DNA from: Acheta domesticus
Lineage: Eukaryota; Arthropoda; Insecta; Orthoptera; Gryllidae
Direction: 5' to 3'
Assembly (NCBI GenBank): GCA_031308135.1
Contig: JAHLJT010008756.1
Coordinates: forward strand, 74,311,821 to 74,375,820
DNA length: 64,000 bases
Shown: piece after piece, positions 12,175 to 24,784 of the stretch
Layout of the letters: each line of letters opens with the position of its first letter
Position numbering within the stretch: position 1 is the first letter of the stretch
The notes under the pieces: generated by a model
What the model saw: only the letters and a program-made list of their open reading frames with translations
Told to the model about the DNA's origin: nothing
Databases searched by the model: none
Made by a program: the position numbers and the translations under genes

Positions 12175-12514
12175 TCCTCCGCTGGATGGTGGGACCCCGT
12201 GTCCCCATCCGGCACAAGCTCCAAGCTCCCCACATGTATAGAAGTACATTGCGTGGATGTGTGTGTGTAATGGGGTAGGATAGAACAAGGTATTGCTACT
12301 GCTCCGGCACTCATCTAGTATTAATCGCAGAAACCACAGAAAACTACCGATCAGAACAGCCGCCCGCTAGAATATCTCCTCCAGACAGCGGCTGACTTCA
12401 ACCTACCTATCTAGCCAATGTCAGAAATCCGCCACCGTCTGGACTCGAATCATAGGACCTCCCAGTCAGATGTACTGTAGTGATATCACTTGATACCCTG
12501 AGCCATCTAAGCCG
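12175..12514 (-). mobile_element. tRNA-derived SINE, apparently full length
   Basis: Read on the minus strand, the element starts with a tRNA-like head. An A-box-like TGGCTCAGGG lies at about 12497-12506 and a B-box-like GATTCGAGTCC at 12441-12451. The head is followed by a family-specific body containing GACGGTGGCGGATTTCTGAC, a TCTGGAGGAG block and a GTGGTTTCT block, and by a tail with GGGAGCTTGGAGCTTGTG. The body and tail recur at about 28325-28690 and 48688-49025, which establishes a dispersed family. The A and B boxes would form an internal RNA polymerase III promoter; mobility would depend on a partner LINE. Confidence 0.8.
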
Positions 12515-12599
12515 TTGGACGTCTCTCAAGTCGGACAGGTTTCCATAGAACCGATATCATGGTTTATTTTTATTAAGATAGTTGGTTTTTTCAATGCGC

Positions 12600-12870
12600 A
12601 CGCCTTTCGATCCATTAGTGCGAGACGAGGCTCGACGCAGTCACGCGATGGGCCGGATGCAAGGCGTGCGCCGGCCTCCGCGCCAGGGACGTTCTTCACG
12701 CCCGACGCCCCGCACGCGCACGAACGCGCGCCGCCCGGCGGAAGTGCCCGTCTTCCGCCACCCGCGCCGCTGGCGGCCCGGCACGCACTTCTTGCGCGGG
12801 TCCATTTACCCACCGCCCGGCCTCGTTACCCCCGTCCCCCGCCGGCCTCTTGCACACAGGTACCTATTAC
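12600..12870. other. CpG-dense islet
   Basis: Strongly GC-rich segment with many CG dinucleotides, directly beside the SINE. Open frames exist on both strands, including 228 codons running into the pyrimidine-rich tract downstream. The translations are low complexity and not accepted as protein. Confidence 0.6.
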
Positions 12871-12956
12871 CTGCTCGCGTTAGCCTTTCTCGCTTTTTGT
12901 GTTCTTGTTCGCTGCTTAAGCTCCGCTCGTCCCTTAATCGCCTCAAACTCGTTGCC

Positions 12957-13016
12957 TTGCTCGACCCCTTGATCGTTCCGTTGCTCGTCCCCTTGCTCGT
13001 CCCTTGTTCGTCCCCC
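12957..13016. repeat. Degenerate 12-bp tandem array (TTGCTCGTCCCC)
   Basis: Five adjacent units of 11-12 bp vary around TTGCTCGTCCCC within a longer pyrimidine-rich tract (about 12880-13270). Looser units continue on both sides. The tract is C/T-rich on the + strand. Confidence 0.7.
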
Positions 13017-13499
13017 TGCCCGCACCTACGCTTCCTTGCTCCTTTCCCTTCCTCGTTGCTCCTATCGTTTCCTCGTTTGTCCCCTTGCTCGCCCGTATGC
13101 TCTCTTGCTCACCGCTCTTCTTCCGATGTCCCGTTTCCGTACATGTTCCCATACGTGGGCGCGTCCTGCTCTCCTATTCCAGCCTGCACAACAAATCTGT
13201 TCCTACGTCAGACCCTCACTAAATCGGTTATTTCGATGTTCTCGATACTCTTCTCCGTCCCCTTTTAATTGTTTACCTATTTTTCATATTTCATTTCTGG
13301 GTATAAATGAATGAAAACGTTATTTATTGAGAAAGGAAAGCAATAATCGGGTCTCGAATGACGTAGCGTAATCATTAGTCTTTTAATTGTAGGCTGGAAT
13401 GAATGGTTTGACGAAATAATGACAGTCTCAAAATAAAATGTTGAATTTACTTTTGAGTTTGGAGTTGGCGAATGAAGAAATTGGCATCGCATTCGCCTT

Positions 13500-13810
13500 T
13501 GCTCGCAGAAGATCCACGGCGTCAGGCGAAGATGTAGCGCGCCCATCGCTCTCGCACTTTTACTCGCCCATCCGTCGAGTCGCGTCGCCTCGCGCGAGCT
13601 CTTGGCTTCCCTGGGCGGCGCGGCGCATGTAAATGGCGCGGATATGGTCGGAAGCGGCGGCCATCCGTAGCTGCTGCCAGGGACGGATACGACCGCCCTT
13701 CGGCGGCGGCCGAGAGCGATGCGCTGCCCCGAAGCACCCGCGCTCCCCGCTCGCAAGGGAGATCGCCGTGATCGCTAAGGGTGCACCGACATGCGTCTTC
13801 TGGCCGACGG
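13500..13810. other. CpG-dense islet
   Basis: CpG-rich block with several short open frames on both strands and no recognisable family. A pyrimidine-rich tract follows at about 13885-13975. Confidence 0.55.
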
Positions 13811-14539
13811 GCGTTGAATGATTTGCCGTCCACATGTGCTTGCTCCTCCGGCTACAAGGAAAGCAAATAGATGAATCATTACAAATTCTTCCCCTTTTTC
13901 TTCTACACGGTTTTCATTTTCTTTCCCTTCCTTTTTTGTCCTTTCTCTTTTTGTTCACTTTGTTCATATCCTTCTTCTAATTTTTTCATTCAGTTCAAAT
14001 TATTACAAATTACGAGTGTATAGTAGTATGAGTGTCATAAAAACGCTCCAACCATTAGCACAGCACTCTCTCTATATTGTATAATACATGGAAATTTTCA
14101 AATTTTTCTGGTCATTGACAAAAAAAAGGGAATGGAGGGGTTGATCCCTTTCCTCAATTTACATATTTCTTTCTGTTTATTATTTACTTTTGCATTAAGA
14201 AAGAGTGCGGTTTATTACCCTGTGCATAGAAAATTCAAGTAATATTTTAATGATTTGTGTGGGGGAATGAGGTTGTAAGAGAGAGAGCAGCGGACCCTTT
14301 TTTGTATTCCGGGAATATCCTGTTCTCCTTCCCCCAACACCTTCAATAGTTCAACTTATTTAGAGGGATTCGAAGGACCAGCTTTGGACAGGTTGCATCT
14401 GTTGTCTGTGATTACTGCTATTGTACTTTAAGGAAAGTGAATTTGTGAGTGACATAAAACACATATATTAAATTCAAGCATAATAGGCAAGTAAGAGATA
14501 CATTGTTTGATCAACATTTGCACAGTTACACATGCGGAC

Positions 14540-14740
14540 ATTTTCTTCCGCTCGCGTCAGGGGACACGAGGCAGAAAGGCTCGCCATGAAGAAACTGTCA
14601 TAGTCTGGCGCTCGCCAGAAACACCATCACATAACACGTGGCACAGGCAGCATTTCAGGCAGTGTTGATGGATTCCCCTCGCGTTAGGCAGCACAAGGGA
14701 GAGGCTCGTATGAAGAGATTACAGCTTACTGTTGCTAAAC
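14540..14740. repeat. Diverged larger repeat preceding the 93-bp array
   Basis: Two diverged blocks start near 14548 and 14672 with CTCGCGT(C/T)AGG and share AGGCTCG and ATGAAGA words, about 124 bp apart. They merge into the array at 14747, suggesting a complex satellite-like region. Confidence 0.45.
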
Positions 14741-14746
14741 GCTGCA

Positions 14747-15165
14747 CTTTGAACTGAACACGTAGCACGTGTCAAAACAACGTTCTGCGAGCATTTCACA
14801 GACTAGACCTTAAACTGAACATGTAGCACATGTCGAAAACAACGTTCTACGAGCATTGCATTCACGAGGCTTGCTGCCACGAGGCTGAGAGCAGCCTGCA
14901 CTTTAAACTGAATACGTAGCACGTGTCGAAAACAACGTTCACGAGGCTTGCTGCCTTGAGGCTCAGACCAGACTGCACTTTAAACTGAACATGTAGCACA
15001 TGTCGAAAACAACGTTCTACGAGCATTGCATTCACGAGGCTTACTGCCAGGAGGCTCACACAGGACTGAACTTTAAACTGAACATGTAGCACATGTCGAA
15101 AACAACGTTCTACGTTTGCATTCACGAGGCTTACTGCCAGGAGGTTCACACAAGACTGAGCTCCG
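14747..15165. repeat. About 93-bp tandem repeat, five copies
   Basis: Units start at CTTTAAACTGAA near 14747, 14808, 14901, 14978 and 15071 (spacings 61, 93, 77 and 93). Each carries a CA(C/T)GTAGCA(C/T)GTGTC element and an AACAACGTTCT block, followed by a CACGAGGCTTGCTGCC block where the unit is full. The shorter units have internal deletions. The minus strand is open for 118 codons across the array, a repeat artefact. Confidence 0.85.
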
Positions 15166-15199
15166 GATGCGTAGGGTGACGCACGGAGAAAAACTCGCA

Positions 15200-16530
15200 G
15201 CCAATGAGCGAGTGTCATTGGAAATTGAGCTTTAATGATTAAAATGAAAACGTTCGAGTTTTATAAATTTAGCGAATGTTTTAATTGAGATTTTGAATTT
15301 GGTGAATTTTGAACCTGGTGAATTTATTTTAAACGCATTATTGATTTGATTTGATTTTGTAATTTTATATGACAGCGATTACGATTTCTCGGAATCGCTG
15401 TGGCTGTTTGATTGTTGTCTTCGATTTGTGCCGGAATGAAGCTGATGAATGTTACTGCTCAATTATTTTACAGACGTGCTTTTTAAAATTTTAATTAGCC
15501 GTATTCGCTCCGCTGTCCCCCCAGGAATATTGTAATTAATATTATTTGTTATATTATTATGTAGTGTGCTCCGACAATTTGTTAGATTAGATTGTTTGCC
15601 ATTGTTGTTCTGGATTTCCTCAGGTTTTCGTACCATCTTCCACCTTTCCATTGGACCACATGAGCTGGCGCGGACGAGGAAAACATGCGTTTATTGACGA
15701 CACTAAGGTTAAGAGGGCCCTTATGGTGAACTTCCTCGGGAGAAGCACGTCGTTGAAGTTTCAGTTCCTCCCTCTAAAGCGCAAAGTGCCCTTGAATGTG
15801 TTAGAGCCAGTTTCATTTGCTGAGTTGCACGAAGCACCTTGGAAGTGAAAATGCGAATGTGAAGCAACTGCGTGGATGCTCCCTACCTCTGTCGTTTTGC
15901 AAAGGGTTTCCTTGTATAGAAACATAAAATCTGCAGCTCTTGTTAAAGGAATTTGAGTATAGTAGTAACACATTCCAAGGATTAGCAGTTCGTGAAATTC
16001 CTAAATCATTTCACTTGTTCGTGATTTAGTTGTTTATTTGATCTACCTACATTAATGAATAAGTGATATTGTTCCCTCTGCTATCTTAAAGCCGTGCAAA
16101 AATATTACATTAGATTTGACTATTGCAAATGATATGAAGTCAGTGATGACGCTTGAAAGTTACACTACGATAGTTATATCACTACGATAAATATGAAAAA
16201 TGTGTATATATGTGTGTGTGTTTGTGAATAGGTGTGTGTGACTAGGTGTGTATGTGTGAAATGTACTCAATTATACTCATTTTGATGACAGCTGCTCAAG
16301 GCTGCAACCAAGCGTGGCTGGAACATCATTGCTGTAATTTGTACACTTGTGTTCTGAGATTTTTATAATCGCGATTAAAAAACGCTACATATTCGTAATT
16401 TCAAGAAGGTAAGAAACTAAAATTTGTCTTCTCAGAACTTGCTGTTTAGTTTTACGTGTGTTCCGAGACGGTCGTGAAGGAGACGTTGGGGGCCAAGAAA
16501 TCACACGGAGGACGCCCTGATGGTATTAGG
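15200..16530. other. AT-rich DNA with a small hairpin
   Basis: No gene is supported. A 9-bp inverted repeat, ACAGCGATT against AATCGCTGT, lies at 15372-15402, and a short GT-rich stretch at about 16200-16255. Confidence 0.5.
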
Positions 16531-16539
16531 AACGAAGCC

Positions 16540-16750
16540 TCGCAGAGCCCACTCCCCCTCGCGCGCCATATTTTGTTTCGCCTTTTCCCTCCCGCGCTCG
16601 ACCCCGTCGCCTCCTCCCTTCCCCTTTCTTAGCCCTCTGCCCGCCCCCCTTTAATCTTCGTTTACTTCCCTCGCATGTGGGGTCTCCGAGGACTGGGCGG
16701 ACTCTCAAATCGCCATCGCTGCGAGGGTCGTTCACCCGGAGCCGAAACCA
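16540..16750. other. GC-rich, pyrimidine-rich islet
   Basis: C/T-rich on the + strand with CCCTCCC-type words. The minus strand is open for 75 codons with arginine/glycine-rich content. No gene is recognised. Confidence 0.5.
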
Positions 16751-17689
16751 CACGAGAGTAAAGGCGTCATATGGTTTTTGACAGTATTGTGTGTATTTAC
16801 AGGATTCTTTGGAATCCGTTCATGTAAACTAAATCTCAATTCTGTAATAAAATGTATACGTTATTGTCTAAGAACATTACTAGCTTGAACGTGGGATGTT
16901 CAGGAAATCGTTTACCACGTTACAATTGACACATTTAGCGAAGACAGGCAATGCTGCCAAATAAAATGTAAATAGGAAGTTTTCATTCTTTAATTCTGAA
17001 ACTCACAATTTCATTCTTTCTAGGCATGACTGTGGGTAGGCGAGCTAGTAAGTTTTTTTTTTCTGAGAACACTTCAGCTGAGAACTAGCGTGGATTATAT
17101 GTGGAGATGCAATTGAATAGGGAATGAATGCTATAAGAGGAATCATTAAAAATAATATATACTTAATTGTGGACTGTGCGATAAGAGAAATAATTAGAAA
17201 TAATATACATCTAATTGTGATACTTATTTTACTTATAATGCGGTGTAAATAATATGGAATGATTTCGTTTATTGTGATTGTAAATGGAATTAGTTTTCTA
17301 TGAGAGGATCGAACGCATTTTAACTTTAGCATTATTAAGAATTAAAATTAAAAATATAATATTAACACAAAACTGTAAAGGTAATAATAGTAACATGTGT
17401 TATGATATAACATTAATACAAAGAAACATAGGTCGAATTCTAAATCATAATTTTGACTATCGCTGTACGTAAACTACAAATATACGAGAATACTCAGGGG
17501 AAGAGTAAGATCGTCTTTTCTTTTTTCCTAAGGAATGCTTATCGAAAAAAGTACCTACAGTATTTTGATTTCCTGATACTTTTAATTTCTTCGAATTTCA
17601 TTTTTTCGAAAAATTCTTCGTTTCGAGATTAGATATTTCAATAACCATCTGGCAAAACATGACCTTGCTGTACTCTCATCGCCAAGGAT

Positions 17690-18025
17690 CCGTCAATGAG
17701 CTGCGCGATTCACCCAGTCCCAAGGCGCGCTGTGGTCCACCCACAGGTGGCCTCCGGGCGCCCCCCCCCTCGCCCGGCCGGTGCCCCAACCGCGGGCCCG
17801 CTTGCCGTGAGTCAGGGGCCGCGACCCCGCGCGAGAGCCAGCGCGAGCCACGAGGTGCGGAGGTCTTTCGCCTGACGTCAGTGGCCCGTGAGGAGCCCGA
17901 AGCGGCACGGCTGGCGGCCGATGCGGGCGCCACCAGCTCACGTGGACGTCTTCCCGCTCCGAAGCCAGTGCACCTGTGTCGCGAGCGACTCGTCTGTCCC
18001 CCCTGGCGACATGTGTCCTGCGCAT
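17690..18025. other. CpG-dense islet
   Basis: GC-rich, CpG-rich block open on both strands for 85-135 codons in overlapping frames. No domain or conserved motif is seen. Confidence 0.55.
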
Positions 18026-18049
18026 GGCTCTGTAACTGCAGATGACATT

Positions 18050-19790
18050 ATGCATCGATGACGGCAACACAATAAACCTAATATCGAGCATCGATAACAA
18101 ATCTTACTATTCATGTCGATACAGGAATGATAATGTTACGACTCGCCATGCTAAATTTTTTTATGTGTATTTTCATAAATTGTATTTTTGTTGTGATTCA
18201 TTTTGTATAAATTCACATTGAGAAATAGTTAATTGACCTAATAAATAATTTACTAGAGGGAACATCGGGTTCACCTGAACGTCAGTTGAATGTTGGGTTG
18301 AATTTTTCATTCCACTGACGATCAGCGCTAAAGATTCTGTTCAGGATATACACCTATAAAAATAAGAAAATAGGAATATGTAGAAAAACAATTTCATTTC
18401 ATTTATGTGCAATTAATTGTATCCTTTGTATATTTCCTCATCGAGAATTAATTATATCGACGAAGAAATATCGAAATTTAGGAAACTCAAGTCCCGGCGA
18501 CTTAATACGATAGTATTAAAAAACTGATGTAAAATAACGGCATTTGAGTTCAATAGATGCCGTGCACGTATTACGTAACTGTTCGCCGCGACCCGCTTGT
18601 GTTCATTGCAGGTGTTCCTTATCAGTAGACGTCCGGTCGATAAGAGTATATTGCGGCTTTGTATTAGTCGTGACAATACCCTCCGAATTCGCCGCAGGTT
18701 CGCAACCGAGGATTACGCAAAATTGCGTATCAGCGAAGGGGGGATGCATGATTTCGAAACTAAATGTGAACTACTTAACTGAATAGAAACTCTGCCCCGA
18801 AGTTTACCTGGAATTTAATCATAGAATGTAAAAAGTGTACGATATAATTTTGTTTGCAACAGTCAGCTTTGTTAGTGGGGAGAAATATTTTTGTTAGTGA
18901 CAAGATAACAATATCCAACTGCAAGGCACCCATTTTTTTAAATTGTGATTTCTTCTAAAATGGTTATAATTAATCACCCCTATGATGGTGAATATTTTAC
19001 AAGCGCAAGCAATACTCGTATTAAATATATGTAGATATAGGACTTCGTGATGCATTATCAAGCATGGAATTGATATCTTTCTTGAGCATATTTAGAATGA
19101 ATTTTGTGTGGAATGTGTTTGTGTAATTGCCAACGCATCTGCAAAAGAAATTCTGAAATTTATAACTGCAAATTTTGTGTGTGTTGAAATTATTCGCTAC
19201 AATACTAATCAATAATACTTGTATTGCGTTGGATGTGCACGACTATTTACTACGGACTATGTGATGCGATTCGCGTAAGTAGACACTTGTCACTCAGAGG
19301 AGGACATCCGATAACTAATGAATGATCACCACCTACAAGTGTTTAGTTCAAGTGATCACTGATACAGAATCGTCTCACACTTTTATTCGACATTATCGTG
19401 ATAATGCGTTTTCCGACGGCTGCGTTCAAGATTAAAGTATCAAACGGCGTAATTGCATCGTTTCTTAAGACAAATATTCTACCCAAATCATTAAGGCTGA
19501 AGAAACAGTGATGTAAAAATACGGCAAATAAAGAACGGGGTAAAAACGAGATTATGACCAAGTTTTAATTGCTTAAAGGCATGCTGCCAGAACGTGTCAA
19601 TATGTCCAAAAATGATTTTAGTTGCTTAATTGATAAAGCAACCGGATGTAAATCCGCAGGCTCTTCGCTTCGTGGTCGGGGTGGCTTTGAACAATTTGGA
19701 AAATACTTTCTTAACATTCTTCTTCGGTAATATCGAACAAGTGGACTTGGCTTGTTACGCATTAATTAAGATTGCACGTGAGGAAAGTCC
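18050..19790. other. AT-rich DNA without recognised features
   Basis: Scattered short frames only. A mildly GC-richer patch at 18570-18720 was examined and no exon could be defended. Confidence 0.5.
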
Positions 19791-19799
19791 TAGCCCCTA

Positions 19800-20140
19800 G
19801 CAATTACGAACGCCCGTTCACGCGCTCTGCCCGACGACTCGCCCGTGGAGATCGCGTCGTTCGGAGAAGCGGCCGGGTCGCCGTCGCGCCGTGCCGCACC
19901 GCGCCGACTGATTCGGAGAGCGATAAAAATCTCGGAGGCGACGCCAGCGACGTCCGTCGGAAGGGACAGGGAAGGTTAACTCGGGAGCCGCGGAGCCCTC
20001 GCCTTGAATTTATGGAGTGTAAAAGAACGGGCTCGTAAACCCGGCGCTGCGTCGATGAAATTCTGCTCCGCTGCCCGCCGTCCACGCCGCGCCGCGCCGC
20101 GCACTTCGCTTTCGACCGCCTGCCTCTTCCAGGGCGGATG
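19800..20140. other. CpG-dense islet
   Basis: Rich in CGCG, CGTCG and GCCGC words, ending in a CCGCGCCGCGCCGC run at about 20085-20100. Open on both strands (82-128 codons). No recognised product. Confidence 0.55.
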
Positions 20141-20199
20141 ATATGTGTGTGAGTGAAGCAATATATCCCCTGACGTCCGTTTCCGGGCACTCCTGATTT

Positions 20200-21280
20200 C
20201 TATTATGTAACGTTTATGGACCATAAAAATTTCGTTGGGCTCAAGTAATGTAATTATTCTTGGTTCAGGTTGTTTGACCTGTGCTACTCCTATACCAGCG
20301 AGATTTCTCGTGACATTCTGTTAGTCATCATTGAAATAACATCGTAAAAATTTCGCATTAGTTTGAGCGTTGGTTTTCATTTCACTATTTTATGTTCATT
20401 CGAATTTGGTTTTTTGATTATTCGTAATTGAAAAAAAAGAAAGGAAACGTTCTTTTCAAGATACATTGACATTTTATGTTTGGGTTTTATCTCAAATGGG
20501 TCTATCCTGCCTCTAATTGCAATTTTATGATGAATATAAATTCATTTTATTTCTTCCTCGTCTTCTAGACCGACCTTTTGGTGTCTCTGCTCTTTCTGAG
20601 AAATATTCTATTTTTGCCCGTCTAACCATAGAAGAACATATTTACACAAATGGATTTTCTGCCGAATCAATCCGAAACATACGGTTCTTGTCCAAAAAAG
20701 ATAGTTCGATTATTTGTTGATCAGTATCGTGACTCCATTGTGTAAGACGTGTGATTTTACGTCAGACTTACATGTTACTCATGTGCTGTTATCATCATAA
20801 AATAGTTCGGTTGTCAATCTTCAAATCTGAGAAGCATGGTTTTATTCTAGTTCTGTGGTTGAAAATGATAGTTGAATAGATGATTTTGACGCTACCTGAA
20901 GTTCTAGAGAACCTATTGAAAATCTAGTTGATGTCGCTCCCAGATTGAATTCTCGAAACGCCCGAAAATGAAACCTCAACCCTAGACGTGAAAAGCAGTC
21001 AGCATTGCACGATAGTTAGGCCTAAACAGTCTTATACTGTAGTTTTAAATGAATAACAATTATTTTTTCAGTGATGCGGTGTTAACATTATTGGTTAATG
21101 TCTTGTTTAATTAGTAAGAACAGAATTACGAAAATAAGCGTTAATTTCTTGAAATGTTTTGATTGGGCGCGGTTAAGCTAGTTACATTTGGATTAGCCAG
21201 AAAGATTGCAATAATTCTTCTGAAATTAAATGATTGCTGAATATCAGCGGTTGTATTATTCGCTGAAACGCTGTCTGCCT
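20200..21280. other. AT-rich DNA without recognised features
   Basis: No mobile element or coding region could be supported. Confidence 0.5.
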
Positions 21281-21359
21281 CCCAAAGACAAGTGATCAAC
21301 TCATCGGTCCGAAATGAACTCGTCGGTGGAAATGAATGGGTAGGTCTAAGATTATTTTG

Positions 21360-21720
21360 GTCGGTGGCGTTGCATAACCGCCTCGCCCTTCGCCTGCGAA
21401 TAGCGGAGCGACGGCGGTCGTGTCCCTCGGAAGGTGGCCCGCAGAAGTGGCGGGGCGGGGTGTCGCGCCGCGTGAAAGAGGCCGGCCCGCGTGACCCTCA
21501 GGCCGGTATTTCGAGCGCTGGGGGGCGCGGCGCGGCGCGGCGCGGCGCGGCGCGGCGCGGCGGTGAGGCTTCCAGCTGACTGAGCGGGTGGGGGGCGGGG
21601 CCTGGCGGGAGGCGGCATCAGCTGGAGCCAAGGCCGCGCGTTGCGCCGCGCCGCTGCAGCGCGCTGCGCGGGTCGGGCCGAGCCGGGGCTTCCCATGGGA
21701 TCGATGACGGTCACCTCTCC
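21360..21720. other. CpG-dense islet with a GCGCG pentanucleotide repeat
   Basis: The islet contains a run of about seven GCGCG units at 21526-21561. Overlapping open frames on both strands (95-143 codons) are arginine/alanine/proline-rich. A CpG island near an unseen promoter is possible, but no transcript boundary is visible. Confidence 0.65.
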
Positions 21721-21759
21721 TCTCCACTCGTCTCTCCTTGCAACGCGTGCGGGAAGATG

Positions 21760-24100
21760 TTAGGGCGCGGCAAAAATGACACGTCTCGAAAATTTGCTTT
21801 TTTGCGGGAACTGTTTTAAATTGAACGGGGCCCGTTTATTTCCTACCCTGCCACAAAATACTCTTCATACAGGAGTCTTGTAAAATATTTTGTGAAAGTT
21901 TTAAGAGTACAAAAGTCAAATGTCTAAACATATTTCGATGCGTCCTAACAAAAAATGGCGTTTTCAAGACGTGCCATTTTTCGAGTGCGCGGACGGTGTG
22001 TGGTGCATGACGCGAGAAAGCGAAGCGTGCAAGTGTAAAAAGTCGCATACTTCGCTTCCAACTAATAAACTATTGGTTCCGTCTTGAAGTTAACAAATTG
22101 TTCGACGTTTAACATTAAACTCTATAGAGTTGTCAGTAGGTGTCTATAAAAGCTAAAAAATGAAGTATATTTTCTTTACTTTGCATTCAGTAAATGAATT
22201 GTAAAAATTAGTACATTATGGCAGTGTTGTTTACCTTAGCCTCGTCATCAGTTATTCCCTTCTGCTATTGTTATTTTGAAAGGAATTTTTATTGTTATTT
22301 TTTTAAAGAGATTATGAATTTTACTCTACGTTTTTAGAGGAGAAATATTTGTAAGAAAATCAATTTAGGTTTATTAAACTTTTTAAATGCAATAAATTGT
22401 AACTAAAATGACTTCTCCGTTTTTTAGTCTGCCTATTGATGCATTCATTTGAAAGCCAGTTCTGTTGCTAAAATGTCCTTATTAGGTTTACCAGTTCTTA
22501 ATCGTTCAATGGGATTAAGATACACCATTCAGTTCCCTGCTTGTTTGAAAACATATGTCAAATCTATCTTTCATCACCCCTGAAGACACAGCGGACATTT
22601 GAATTGTAACAGATTTAGAAATTTGCCTCTTGCGACTGCTGTAGCGTGTAGTACTCGTGCGTGCGACACTGTTATCGCTGCATTTCAGCCGCGGAAGTGC
22701 ACGCGGAGTTGAAACCTGTCAGAGCCACTCCTAGCCCAGAACGTGCGCAGGGAAGCGTGAAAAGTTGTAAACTGTTGTCGCCGCGGGCGCGATGCAAACT
22801 TGCGTTCATATTCGGCGACTGCGTGTTCCGTCGCATTTATATGCTCGGGTTGTGGAGTAACTAAAATTAACTGCTGCTCTGGTAGGGAAACAGCTCTGAC
22901 GAGGAGTGTTAGTTAATGATTTGGGGCAATAGGAATGTTACGTAAAATTTTAATGAAAAACGTCGGTGGTAATTTTGCCTTTCAATTTTAATAATTTACG
23001 AGTGAGTAAATGATGTGCAATTTAACACTTTTCGTTTTTGTGCTCTAACTAGATGGTCAGTACAGATTGTATTTGTTAAACTTCGTGTACCAGGGGTAGT
23101 CGTTGCTCTTAATTTGTGAATGGGATGCGGAAGACCGGAGAAGTGAGTGTCTTAATTTGAGAAGAGCGCCAGCATTCGCTTGTTTATGATCATTCGATGT
23201 GGTACAACGATTGAATTGCCCTTTGTTGAAAGCTGTTGACCTCCATTGTCTGTAACTAGCAAGAAGCTGTTAGCACAAATCATTTGATCGCATGAATTGC
23301 TTCCGAAAACATTCTTGAGTTTGCTCCTTAAACGAAATGACCTTGCCAAGACACTTCTTTCTCCGATCCCCAGACAGCGTCTTTGTGAGAGGATCCGCTT
23401 CATTCAGAAAGATGATAAAATGCAATGAGAGCAGTTGGAATAATTGCAGCAGAAGTGAAATTGTATGGTGCTCGGTTTCTTGATTACCTCTGAAGTATAT
23501 TTTGTAGCATTTGATTATATTGTATGATGATTATTACATCTAATATTATTTTGATAAGAAAAACGTTGAGTCCAAGAGCTCCGTTAGATTTTAAAAATAA
23601 TAGCAAAAATACCATTATTGCAGCTTAATAATATAGCTATTAGCTCACGATATGAACACGTTATAAATATATAATCTAAGAAATATTCAAAGAAAATATA
23701 TAATTCATCCGTTAATATAAATGCTCCGCGTTTACGGTAGCGTTGGATTATTATCTACCATTTAATTTACAATGACCTCATAACTCTCAACATTTGACTC
23801 CTGCCTAAAGTGATGTTGATATTGTTACTTTATGAATTACGATGTTATCATAAATTACATTTGACATACAAGGTCAGTGGACGACATTCAAACCACTTTC
23901 AAGGACAGGAAGGATTGTGGGGGCAGTACCAGATTTATTAAGCCCAGAAATTGAATCATTGTGCGCGGAATCATCACATAATGCATTCGAGTTTTTTTTT
24001 TCATTTCCAAAACGATTATGATTTCTGAATTAAAATATTGTAGTATGGTTTTACAACTTTTTGGGATTGAGATGTACCATGGGTAGACAAACAATTTTCG
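21760..24100. other. AT-rich DNA without recognised features
   Basis: A GC-richer patch at 22670-22850 and short frames near 23150-23400 were examined without finding a defensible exon. Confidence 0.5.
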
Positions 24101-24140
24101 AATTTTCCCACCCATCCGCGCGAGCGGTGCGAGTAAGGAC

Positions 24141-24177
24141 GGCAACGGGGGGGGGGGGGTGATGGGAGGGGGGAAGA
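24141..24177 (+). repeat. Poly-G and G-run tract
   Basis: An uninterrupted G run of about 12 bases is followed by GGG and GGGGGG runs, giving potential for G-quadruplex formation on the + strand and for assembly slippage. Confidence 0.7.
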
Positions 24178-24554
24178 ATGTATTGCCCGCTGACGCACGG
24201 CGCCTTCGTCCTGTTGTAAGGCTTCCGAGCCTCCGTACAAAACTATCCCTTGAGGCGTTCAACAAGTTCAAAGGATATGGGAAAAGAAAAGAAAAATGCA
24301 AGCCCTAATATTGAGTAATCACATTTACAAAGTAGGCGATGACTATCTGTTTACCAGTTTTAAAAGGAGTACTCAGTTTTAAATAGTTTCTTCACACTGG
24401 CAAAAATCGTAGTTTTTGTGCGGGTTTACTATTCCATATTTGGGGGAATTGACTCGGGTAATTAGTTTTGAGTCTCCCGATCCTGACTGTCTAGAAGTAA
24501 GTTTTGATGACCTGTTAATTCGCCTCTAAGAAAATTGTGGGCAAGTTGATCGAA

Positions 24555-24784
24555 ATGCCAAAAAAGAAAAGGCGCCAGACATTCTTAGAGCGGAAATACG
24601 GAACCCATTGCATCCGTCACCTTAAACTTGTCGAATGCTTTATGTTTCTCTTGTGCATATTTTTGTTGATTTTCTTGAACGTTGAGGTTCTTATGTTGGG
24701 AAACAAGTATTATATTCGATACGAGGACCTAAAAATTAATGAAGTCTCAAGAAAGGTAGTCAGTGTTTTGTACTCGCAAAATAA
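24555..24784 (+). CDS. Candidate first coding exon of a type II membrane protein (unrecognised)
   Basis: The frame from ATG 24555 runs to a strong splice donor, AA|GTAAGC, at 24784/24785. If unspliced it stops at TAA 24786-24788 after 77 codons. The peptide begins with a basic MPKKKRR, has a positively charged segment to about residue 27, and then one hydrophobic span at residues 28-48 (CFMFLLCIFLLIFLNVEVLML has one acidic residue). A polar segment with KYYIRYEDLK follows. Basic N-terminus, single transmembrane span and lumenal stem is the layout of a type II signal-anchored protein such as a Golgi glycosyltransferase, but no family motif confirms this. Codon use is mixed rather than purely AT-driven, and the start context has a purine at -3. 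The donor would create a phase 2 intron. A chance open frame remains possible. Confidence 0.4.

Noticed and set aside
12582..13268. 228-codon + frame
   Set aside because: Runs through a CpG islet and a degenerate 12-bp pyrimidine repeat; composition is driven by CGTCCC words.
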